Below, piece after piece: positions 1 through 6,550 of a DNA stretch of 36,699 nucleotides; position 1 is the first letter of the stretch; the number at the start of each line of letters is the position of its first letter. The notes under the pieces were generated by a model, which was not told where the DNA came from, did no database searches, and saw only the letters and a program-made list of their open reading frames with translations. Source of the stretch: an uncultured Prevotella sp. Lineage in GTDB: Bacteria > Bacteroidota > Bacteroidia > Bacteroidales > Bacteroidaceae. Location: positions 1 to 36,699 of the forward strand of contig CAMHTW010000035.1 of NCBI GenBank assembly GCA_946188165.1, in the 5' to 3' direction. The translations under genes and the position numbers were made by a program.

Positions 1-58
1 TTTTTCCAACGCACCAAATAATATACAAGATATTTTAGACTTTTTAAGAAATAAATAA

Positions 59-84
59 CGGGACTTGATATGAGTCAAGCCCCG
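59..84. terminator. Hairpin, terminator-like
   Basis: Two 10-base arms (59-68 and 75-84) pair with one A-C mismatch around a 6-base loop. The flanks are A/T-rich on both sides but no clean T-run follows, so it may terminate a gene lying left of the window. No gene is seen in 1-292; apart from this hairpin and the argR promoter the stretch is A/T-rich, with a short alternating TATA/CGCG tract near 104-120. Confidence 0.4.
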
Positions 85-233
85 AAATATTATATACCTT
101 ATTATATATACGCGCGCGATAGCATTCTGACTAAAAAACATCATTAAGCGCACCAATGATACCCATAATCAGTCGTTCAGGAGTGCAAGAAAAGCGAAAG
201 AATGAAAAAAGCTGTAAAAAAGATAGAGAAAAG

Positions 234-265
234 TTTGGTAGAATGGTATAAATTGTATAATTTTG
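234..265 (+). promoter_or_regulatory. argR operon promoter (Bacteroidetes -33/-7)
   Basis: TTTG at 234-237 and TAATTTTG at 258-265 are separated by 20 bp, matching the TTTG/TAnnTTTG sigma-ABfr promoter of Bacteroidetes. Transcription should start near 270, about 20 nt before the ATG at 293. The motif TGAATAAATATACC at 276-289, across the expected start site, resembles half of an E. coli ARG box and could be an ArgR autoregulatory site; that last part is weak. Confidence 0.75.
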
Positions 266-292
266 CAGCCAAATTTGAATAAATATACCAAG

Positions 293-769
293 ATGAAAGT
301 AAAAAACGACCGTTTGGAGGCGCTTAGGATGATTATTTCAAGTCAGGAACTTGGTAGTCAGGACGAGTTGCTGGAAGCCCTTAAGAAAGAGGGATTTCAG
401 TTAACACAAGCTACACTAAGTCGCGACCTGAAACAGCTAAAAGTTGCCAAGGCAGCCACGATGCGGGGTAATTATGTATATGTATTACCCAACGACACGA
501 TGTATAAACGTGTCAGCACACCACGTTCCGTACACGAGATGATGCAGGTACCAGGCTTCTTGAGCATCCATTTTTCCGGCAACATGGGTGTCATCAAGAC
601 GCGCCCAGGCTATGCCAGCAGCATTGCATATAATATAGATAACAATCATATTGACGAAATTCTCGGAACTATCGCTGGTGACGACACCATCTTTATCGTT
701 ATTAAGCAAGGAACGACAAAAGACGAAGTGATTGAAGCACTCAGTGAAGTGGTGCCGAATATGAGGTAA
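293..769 (+). CDS. argR: Arginine repressor ArgR
   Basis: This 158-residue transcription factor senses arginine and controls arginine genes. The N-terminal half is a winged-helix DNA-binding domain, with the recognition-helix region around TQATLSRDLKQL. The C-terminal half carries the arginine-binding and oligomerisation motif GTIAGDDTIF. The length matches the family (about 150-157). A TTG at 263 in the same frame would add ten residues, but it lies inside the -7 box, so the ATG at 293 is the start. It is first in an operon with a GNAT acetyltransferase, argG and argC, and so probably regulates its own operon. It is followed by a 7-bp-period array. Confidence 0.93.
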   Translation: MKVKNDRLEALRMIISSQELGSQDELLEALKKEGFQLTQATLSRDLKQLKVAKAATMRGNYVYVLPNDTMYKRVSTPRSVHEMMQVPGFLSIHFSGNMGVIKTRPGYASSIAYNIDNNHIDEILGTIAGDDTIFIVIKQGTTKDEVIEALSEVVPNMR

Positions 770-770
770 T

Positions 771-800
771 TCATAATTAATAATGCATAATGCATAATTA
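771..800. repeat. Heptamer array at argR/GNAT junction
   Basis: About four 7-bp units of the form NNATAAT (TCATAAT, TAATAAT, GCATAAT, GCATAAT) fill the gap between the argR stop and the next ATG at 803. Confidence 0.7.
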
Positions 801-802
801 AA

Positions 803-1402
803 ATGGAACAGAATAATATTGAGGTATTTGTGGCAGGTCCTGAGCATGAGGTTTATGTGGACACTATCCTGCAGACCATAGCAGACGCAGCCAAGGTACG
901 AGGAACAGGTATTGCTAAGCGTACACATGAGTATCTGGCCACAAAAATGAAAGAGGCTAAAGCCGTGATAGCCCTCAGTGGCGATACTTTTGCCGGTTTC
1001 AGCTATATTGAGACATGGGGCAACAAAAAATATGTAACAACCTCGGGTCTGATAGTACATCCCGACTTTCGCGGACTGGGTGTAGCGAAGAAGATTAAGG
1101 ACATGACCTTCTCGTTGGCTCGCACCCGCTGGCCACATGCGAAGATTTTCTCGCTGACCAGTGGCGCTGCCGTGATGAAGATGAACACCGAATTAGGCTA
1201 CCAGCCAGTCACTTTTGCAGATTTGACAGACGACGAAGCCTTTTGGCGCGGTTGTGAGGGTTGTGTCAATGTGGACGTCCTGCATCGCACAGGTCGTAAA
1301 TACTGCATCTGCACAGCGATGCTCTACGATCCAGAAGAGCATCTTCCTGCCAAGATTCCTGAGGAGGTGATTGAACGCATTAAAGCACTTGATGAAAAGT
1401 AA
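803..1402 (+). CDS. GNAT-family N-acetyltransferase in arginine operon
   Basis: A 199-residue acyltransferase of the GNAT fold. The acyl-CoA binding signature is seen as IVHPDFRGLGVAKKIKD, with the R-x-x-G-x-A pyrophosphate loop, preceded by a beta strand. Its place between argR and argG suggests the first step of arginine synthesis, acylation of glutamate (acetyl-CoA or, in Bacteroidetes that use succinylated intermediates, succinyl-CoA); that is inference from context. It has no amino-acid-kinase domain, unlike classical ArgA, and no resemblance to ArgJ. A C-terminal segment rich in cysteines (GCEGCVN and YCICTAM) could bind metal or form the acceptor site. The last codons run into a 7-bp array. 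Confidence 0.8.
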   Translation: MEQNNIEVFVAGPEHEVYVDTILQTIADAAKVRGTGIAKRTHEYLATKMKEAKAVIALSGDTFAGFSYIETWGNKKYVTTSGLIVHPDFRGLGVAKKIKDMTFSLARTRWPHAKIFSLTSGAAVMKMNTELGYQPVTFADLTDDEAFWRGCEGCVNVDVLHRTGRKYCICTAMLYDPEEHLPAKIPEEVIERIKALDEK

Positions 1403-1420
1403 AAAGTAAAAAAGTAAATA
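1396..1420. repeat. Heptamer array at GNAT/argG junction
   Basis: AAAAGTA repeats three times with one 8-bp slip. The array begins inside the last codons of the acetyltransferase, supplies its stop (1400-1402), and ends just before the argG ATG at 1423. Confidence 0.65.
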
Positions 1421-1422
1421 AT

Positions 1423-2628
1423 ATGAGCAAAAAGAAAGTTGTCGTAGCATTCAGTGGTGGCTTAGACACCAGCTACAATGTGATGTATCTGACCAAGGAG
1501 TTAGGTTATGAAGTTTATGCTGCCTGTGCCAATACAGGTGGTTTCTCGGCAGAACAACTCAAAAGGAATGAGGAGAACGCCTATAAACTGGGTGCAGTAA
1601 AATACGTGACACTCGACGTGACGCAGGAGTATTACGAGAAGTCGCTAAAGTACATGATCTTTGGCAATGTACTCCGTAACAACTGCTACCCCATTAGCGT
1701 TTCCAGCGAACGCATCTTCCAGGCTATAGCTATTGCCCGCTACGCCAAGGAGATTGGTGCCGACGCCATTGCACACGGTTCTACAGGTGCAGGCAACGAC
1801 CAAATCCGCTTCGATATGACCTTCTTAGTGATGGCTCCTGGTGTTGAGATTATCACCCTGACACGTGACAGGAATCTGACGCGTAAGGAGGAGGTTGACT
1901 ATCTGAATGCCAACGGCTATTTCGCTGACTTCACTAAATTGAAATATTCTTATAACGTAGGTATCTGGGGTACCAGTATCTGTGGTGGCGAGCTACTCGA
2001 CCCAACACAAGGACTACCAGAAGAGGCCTACCTGAAGCACGTGACAGCCAAGGAGCAGGAGACGCTGCTGAAGATTCAGTTCGAGAAGGGCGAGATTGTC
2101 GGTGTGAATGGCGAACATTTCGATGACAAGATAAAAGCCATCCAGAAGATTGAGGAGATTGGCGCATCATACGCTATTGGCCGCGATGCCAACGTAGGCG
2201 ATACCATTATCGGCATCAAGGGTCGCGTAGGTTTTGAGGCTGCCGCCCCCAAACTGATTATCGAGGCACACCGCCTGTTGGAGAAGTCAACACTCTCTAA
2301 GTGGCAGCAGTACTGGAAGGACCAGGTTGCCAACTGGTACGGCATGTTCCTGCATGAAAGCCAGTACCTGGAGCCTGTGATGCCCGACATGGAGGCCATG
2401 CTGACTTCTTCACAGCGCAACGTGACGGGTACCGCCATCCTGAAGCTTCGTCCTTACGGTTTCGAGACTGTAGGCATTGATAGCGCCAATGACCTGACAA
2501 AGAGCAAGTTGGGAGAATACGGAGAAACACAGACCGGTTGGACTGCCGACGAAGCCAAGGGCTTCATCAAGGTATCGAGCACCCCATTGCGCGTTTACTA
2601 CGGTATCCACAAGGACGAGAAGAGATAA
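1423..2628 (+). CDS. argG: Argininosuccinate synthase
   Basis: It joins citrulline and aspartate with ATP to give argininosuccinate, the next-to-last step of arginine synthesis, in the cytoplasm. The N-terminal PP-loop of the N-type ATP pyrophosphatases is clear as FSGGLDTS at residues 10-17. The length of 401 residues is usual for the family. Later family segments are visible, for example AHGSTGAGNDQIRF around residue 127, which binds citrulline and aspartate. It lies in the argR operon 20 bp after the acetyltransferase. A GC-rich palindromic element begins at the base after its stop codon. Confidence 0.96.
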   Translation: MSKKKVVVAFSGGLDTSYNVMYLTKELGYEVYAACANTGGFSAEQLKRNEENAYKLGAVKYVTLDVTQEYYEKSLKYMIFGNVLRNNCYPISVSSERIFQAIAIARYAKEIGADAIAHGSTGAGNDQIRFDMTFLVMAPGVEIITLTRDRNLTRKEEVDYLNANGYFADFTKLKYSYNVGIWGTSICGGELLDPTQGLPEEAYLKHVTAKEQETLLKIQFEKGEIVGVNGEHFDDKIKAIQKIEEIGASYAIGRDANVGDTIIGIKGRVGFEAAAPKLIIEAHRLLEKSTLSKWQQYWKDQVANWYGMFLHESQYLEPVMPDMEAMLTSSQRNVTGTAILKLRPYGFETVGIDSANDLTKSKLGEYGETQTGWTADEAKGFIKVSSTPLRVYYGIHKDEKR

Positions 2629-2663
2629 AGCCTCCCCTGCCCCTACCTGTGAGGGACGGGAGT
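2629..2663 (-). repeat. GC-rich palindromic element, copy 1 (intergenic)
   Basis: Read on the minus strand, this starts ACTCCCGTCCCTCACAGG and ends GGGGAGGCT. It matches the elements at 33470-33509 and 36086-36125 in order and spacing. It begins directly after the argG stop and ends 14 bp before argC. Its arms can form a hairpin in mRNA between argG and argC. Confidence 0.7.
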
Positions 2664-2677
2664 AATAAAATGAATTT

Positions 2678-3643
2678 ATGATAAAAGTTGGAATATTAGG
2701 AGCTGCTGGCTATACGGGCGGAGAACTCATCCGCCTGCTGCTAAACCATCCTGAGGCGGAGATTGTGTTTGCCAATTCTGAGAGTAATGCTGGCAATCTG
2801 GTTTCAGAAGTGCATGAAGGACTGATTGGCGACACCGAACTGAAGTTCACAGATGAGATGCCTTTTGACAAGGTTGATGTCGTGTTCTTCTGCTTTGGTC
2901 ACGGCAAGAGTGAGGCGTTCCTCAAGGAGCACACCATCCCTGCGAATGTCAAAATCATAGATTTAGCTCAAGATTTCCGTATCGAGGGCAATCACGACTA
3001 CATCTATGGTCTGCCAGAGATTAATAAAGAAGAGATAGCCAAGGCGCAGCATGTGGCCAACCCAGGTTGCTTTGCCACTTGCATTCAGGTAGCCCTGCTG
3101 CCAGCAGCCCATCTGAACCTGTTGAAGGAGGACGTAGCCGTCAATGCCATCACGGGTTCGACGGGTGCAGGTCAGAAACCTGGTGCCACCACCCATTTCT
3201 CATGGCGCAACAACAATCTGAGCATCTACAAGCCTTTTACCCATCAGCACATCGCAGAGATTCGTCAGAGTCTCAAGCAGGTACAAGGCTATTTGGATGC
3301 CGATATCGATTTCATTCCCTATCGTGGCGACTTTGCCCGTGGCATTTTCTGCACGGCAGTTATCAAGACCAAAGCACCTGTCGAAGACATCATTGAAGAG
3401 TACAAGGATTTCTATCAGGATGCCGCCTTTACCCACTACACCGACAAGTCTATTGACCTGAAGCAAGTCGTAAACACCAACAAGGCATTAGTGCATTGCG
3501 AGAAGTATGGTAATAAACTGCTCGTCACCTCAGCCATCGACAATCTCCTAAAAGGTGCCGTTGGTCAGGCCGTACAAAACATGAACATCATGTTTGGTAT
3601 CGATGAGACAGCCGGATTGAAATTGAAAGCATCTGCTTTCTAA
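2678..3643 (+). CDS. argC: N-acetyl(or succinyl)-gamma-glutamyl-phosphate reductase
   Basis: NADPH-dependent reduction of the acylated gamma-glutamyl phosphate to the semialdehyde, third step of arginine synthesis. The N-terminus has the Rossmann loop GILGAAGYTGGEL. The catalytic cysteine lies in NPGCFAT near residue 131, and a conserved histidine lies in THQHIAEI. At 321 residues it is a normal length for the shorter ArgC type. In Bacteroidetes the substrate may be succinylated rather than acetylated, which cannot be told from this gene alone. It is the last gene of the visible operon; argD and proC, which follow in Bacteroides as I recall, are absent here. Confidence 0.95.
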   Translation: MIKVGILGAAGYTGGELIRLLLNHPEAEIVFANSESNAGNLVSEVHEGLIGDTELKFTDEMPFDKVDVVFFCFGHGKSEAFLKEHTIPANVKIIDLAQDFRIEGNHDYIYGLPEINKEEIAKAQHVANPGCFATCIQVALLPAAHLNLLKEDVAVNAITGSTGAGQKPGATTHFSWRNNNLSIYKPFTHQHIAEIRQSLKQVQGYLDADIDFIPYRGDFARGIFCTAVIKTKAPVEDIIEEYKDFYQDAAFTHYTDKSIDLKQVVNTNKALVHCEKYGNKLLVTSAIDNLLKGAVGQAVQNMNIMFGIDETAGLKLKASAF

Positions 3644-3694
3644 CCTTTTGCCATTAAGGCTCGAGAAAAGTATTATTATGACGTGATAATTTAT

Positions 3695-3782
3695 GTTCAT
3701 GGTACCGCGAACAGATGTTTATGGTACCATGAACATATATTTACAGTACCGCAAATACAAGTTTATAGTACCATAAACATAC
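3695..3782. repeat. Four-unit 22-bp palindromic tandem repeat
   Basis: Four units are centred on GTACC at 3702, 3724, 3746 and 3768, exactly 22 bp apart. The second unit contains the palindrome GTTTATGGTACCATGAAC (one mismatch). The others vary while keeping the symmetry. The array lies between the convergent 3' ends of argC and the secreted protein gene and has no reading frame of note. Confidence 0.85.
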
Positions 3783-3824
3783 AAACCATAGGATAGAAAA
3801 GAAAGAATAAAAGGCTGTTACCAC

Positions 3825-3852
3825 AAAAGGCACCCCATACGGAGTGCCTTTT
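3825..3852. terminator. Bidirectional terminator
   Basis: AAAAGGCAC (3825-3833) pairs perfectly with GTGCCTTTT (3844-3852); two further C-G pairs extend into the loop across one mismatch. A and T runs on the two sides suit termination of argC rightward and of the convergent secreted protein gene leftward. Confidence 0.85.
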
Positions 3853-3873
3853 AAAGTTATTGCATTTTAAGAA

Positions 3874-6210
3874 TTACTTCTGGAAGTACTTCTTACCATT
3901 CAGGATATAGAGACCCTTAGCAGCCTTGGTAACCTGACGGCCCATGAGGTCGTACATGATACCATTCTTAACAGAAGCAGCGGTTACGGTAACGATACCA
4001 GCAGTCTCAAGCTCAGCATACTTAGCTTCAGCATCAACCAGTGTCTGATAGTTCGTAATAGCCTCCTTAGAAGCATCGCTCAGTGCATCATATGCCGAAC
4101 GAGCAGCGTCGATGCGAGCCTTACACTCTTCAGTAAATACTACTTCACCAATAGCGTCAATCTTATCGATGCAATCCTTGATGTCATACAGACGCTGATA
4201 TTCAGCCTCGGCAGCTGTCAACTTGTCGTAGTTAGAAACGTTCTTCTGACCATATTCAGGCAGAGCGTCGTAAGCTTTACGTGCTGTCTCGATAACATCC
4301 TTGCTCTCAAGAGTTACAACCTCGTCAATAGCATCAATCTTATCCTCAACGGCCTTAACGGCCTTATCATAAGCTTCTTTATCAGCAGGACTCATCAAAG
4401 TAATGTTGTACAGATAATACCAACCACTCTGTGAAATAACCAGCTTAGTATTCACAATCTTACCATCGCCAATGGTAATCTTAGCGGCAGGATTGTTCCA
4501 AATCTCAAGGTCAATATTGTTGCCGTTGATGGTCTCAGTATTAAAGTTCAGACTGATACCTTTATCATCAGTAAGACCCAGGAAGTAACCATCAGCACCA
4601 ATGAAACCACCATCCTTCAAAGTCAGCATGCTGCTGTACGTATCAATCATGTGACCATCCTCTTCGGGATCCTCTTTCTGATCAAGCAGTTTAATACCAT
4701 CACCCTCCTTAGGATTGAGCAAGAAGTCAAAGTTCTCAGCATCGTACGTCTTCAACATAGCGGTAGCATCAAGATGATAGACACCATCTTCGCCCTCAAC
4801 AGGAATTACAAGATATTCAGCTGTACCAAGTGTACGGTCTGCATCGGTCACATTCTCTTCAGTGAATGAGCACTCCTCGAAGATGAAATAGAAGTTGTTG
4901 TCGTCACCTTCCAGAGGTACACAGTCGAAAGTAATAGTCTGACAGCCATTAGCGCCTGAAGGAATGGTCGGCCATTTACCCTGACCATCACCTAATGTAA
5001 ATAATGTCCATTCAGTAGTAAGTGGATAATCGCTTTCTTCTCCAAATGTGTTATAAGAAACATACTGGCCGGGGCCTCTGTGTGCCTGAGTACCAAGGGC
5101 AGAAGGTTTGTCAGCCTTTGCCTGGAACTTAAATCTATATCTCTCACCACCCTTCATCTTGTGCAGTGTAGAAACAAAGAACTGGCAGGTCCAACGAGCA
5201 GGAGCACTGGTTCCAATCTCAGTACCATCATTCCAATAGTAGACGCTCTTCATCTTCACATTACCATCATCATCGAACTGCTGATTGCCCTCTTTATCAA
5301 GGTCTTCTACTTCCTTAATATAGTAACCTCTTACAGGCACCTTTACAGCATATACGCCAGGTTCGTTGGGAACCTCAACAACGGGTGCAGGCTGCTGCTG
5401 CTCCCCTGCAGGCTTGTTAAGATCCTGAACTGTAAAGTTAGTACAATGCCAAGGCTTACCATCACCATCTACACCAGTAATATTATCCATTGAATAAATA
5501 CCTCTTCTCATGAAGTTAATCCAGTCAGAATTTTCATCCTGCTGCTTGGGGGCCTTCGACTGCAGCTTAATGTTGTCGAAATAAATCACATTACCGTCTT
5601 TAGTAGTAGACAGGTTGAAGGCAACGCTCTGGAAACGCTTATTGTTGCTTGCACCAGCCTGGTCACTAGATACCACCACAGCATCAGTAGTAATCTCCTT
5701 CCACTCAGTGGTCACGTTAATGTCGCCGAACAACTGATAGTGGTTGTAGTCACCAGGACCCCAGTGAGCCTGAGACTCAATCTTACCAGCCTTATCAGCC
5801 TTTACCGACATGGTCAAGCGAACTTCATGACCTACGGGAATAGAGTCAGTAGCATAAATAAAGAATTGGCAGTCCCAAGAAGCAAGAGCGCCATTGGCCT
5901 CCACTCTGTTTCCTGCAGCGATAGCCTCTGCATCACTACGCACGACAACCTTGACGCACTTAGAACCGTCAACGCCGAGTCCATCAACGATAGTGGCTGT
6001 ACCTTCATACTGAGTTTCACCAACTTCACCCTTTGGCCACTCATGTACCCAGAATGAGTTCCATGCATTGACATCAGTACAATCCTGATACTTTTCGTAT
6101 GCAGGAGCAGTACCTTCACAGTCACCATTCACCACGAGGTTTTTCCATTTTTGTCCGAAAGCACTACTTGCCATCAGAATGACTCCTAATAAAGTAAATA
6201 GTTTTTTCAT
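3874..6210 (-). CDS. Secreted multidomain protein with carbohydrate-binding-like domains and T9SS sorting tail
   Basis: A 778-residue exported protein with no recognised catalytic domain. Residues 1-20 are a signal peptide. Residues about 22-215 and 240-455 are two similar beta-sandwich modules (each with a phrase like WDCQFFIYATD / WTCQFFVSTLH and SQAHWGPGDYNHY / TQAHRGPGQYVSY) that resemble CBM4/9-type sugar-binding domains. Residues about 457-602 form another beta-rich part. Residues about 605-735 hold two helical repeats of about 65 residues (KIDAIDEV and KIDAIGEV) like those of Gram-positive surface proteins. The end, YDLMGRQVTKAAKGLYIL and the following NGKKYFQK, is a type A type IX secretion sorting domain. 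It is divergent from the FAS1/Sus cluster and may bind a glycan on the surface; that role is inferred. Confidence 0.8.
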   Translation of the reverse strand: MKKLFTLLGVILMASSAFGQKWKNLVVNGDCEGTAPAYEKYQDCTDVNAWNSFWVHEWPKGEVGETQYEGTATIVDGLGVDGSKCVKVVVRSDAEAIAAGNRVEANGALASWDCQFFIYATDSIPVGHEVRLTMSVKADKAGKIESQAHWGPGDYNHYQLFGDINVTTEWKEITTDAVVVSSDQAGASNNKRFQSVAFNLSTTKDGNVIYFDNIKLQSKAPKQQDENSDWINFMRRGIYSMDNITGVDGDGKPWHCTNFTVQDLNKPAGEQQQPAPVVEVPNEPGVYAVKVPVRGYYIKEVEDLDKEGNQQFDDDGNVKMKSVYYWNDGTEIGTSAPARWTCQFFVSTLHKMKGGERYRFKFQAKADKPSALGTQAHRGPGQYVSYNTFGEESDYPLTTEWTLFTLGDGQGKWPTIPSGANGCQTITFDCVPLEGDDNNFYFIFEECSFTEENVTDADRTLGTAEYLVIPVEGEDGVYHLDATAMLKTYDAENFDFLLNPKEGDGIKLLDQKEDPEEDGHMIDTYSSMLTLKDGGFIGADGYFLGLTDDKGISLNFNTETINGNNIDLEIWNNPAAKITIGDGKIVNTKLVISQSGWYYLYNITLMSPADKEAYDKAVKAVEDKIDAIDEVVTLESKDVIETARKAYDALPEYGQKNVSNYDKLTAAEAEYQRLYDIKDCIDKIDAIGEVVFTEECKARIDAARSAYDALSDASKEAITNYQTLVDAEAKYAELETAGIVTVTAASVKNGIMYDLMGRQVTKAAKGLYILNGKKYFQK

Positions 6211-6312
6211 AAAAGTGTTGATTTAGTTAATAATAAAGATTAAGTTAAATAAAAAAATGTTCTCTTTCAAATCTTCAGACGACATAAAGTTCGTCATTCC
6301 GATTTTCAAGTG

Positions 6313-6320
6313 CAAAATTA
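6313..6320 (-). promoter_or_regulatory. -7 box for the secreted protein gene
   Basis: On the minus strand this reads TAATTTTG followed by CAC, the form seen at the other promoters in the window. No TTTG lies at the usual distance upstream. The predicted leader is about 95-100 nt. The gene-free stretch 6211-6550 holds this box, a direct repeat at 6344-6380 and the rightward box at 6428-6435. Confidence 0.6.
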
Positions 6321-6343
6321 GTATATTTTGATGAAATGGACGT

Positions 6344-6380
6344 TTTCTGATGTAACAAAAAACATTTCTCATGTAACTAA
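6344..6380. promoter_or_regulatory. Direct repeat, candidate operator
   Basis: TTTCTGATGTAACAAA at 6344-6359 and TTTCTCATGTAACTAA at 6365-6380 match at 14 of 16 positions and are 21 bp apart, about two helical turns. They lie between the two divergent -7 boxes, where an activator serving one or both genes would bind. Confidence 0.5.
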
Positions 6381-6427
6381 GGCAAAAAAAAGTCACTTTT
6401 TTGAGATTATTATTAAAAAAAATTAGC

Positions 6428-6435
6428 TAATTTTG
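6428..6435 (+). promoter_or_regulatory. -7 box of the FAS1/Sus operon
   Basis: TAATTTTG followed by CAAGC. The nearest TTTG upstream (6400-6403) is 24 bp away, longer than the usual 19-21, which may mean dependence on an activator. The leader to the ATG at 6551 is about 110 nt. Confidence 0.6.
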
Positions 6436-6550
6436 CAAGCAACTTATTACAACGGCTCATTGATTCTAATCAACGACCTACTTTATATATAAATAAGGTA
6501 TAGGAACCTTGCATGAATAACTTTAAAACAACTAATATTAAAAAAGTATT

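Noticed and set aside
101..120. Z-DNA-like TATATACGCGCGCG tract
   Set aside because: It is short, and nothing else supports a function.
263..292. TTG start giving ArgR ten extra residues
   Set aside because: The TTG is part of the -7 box TAATTTTG, so it should not be transcribed; the ATG at 293 gives the normal family length.
3695..3782. CRISPR array
   Set aside because: Units abut with no unique spacers and differ from each other; no cas gene is present.
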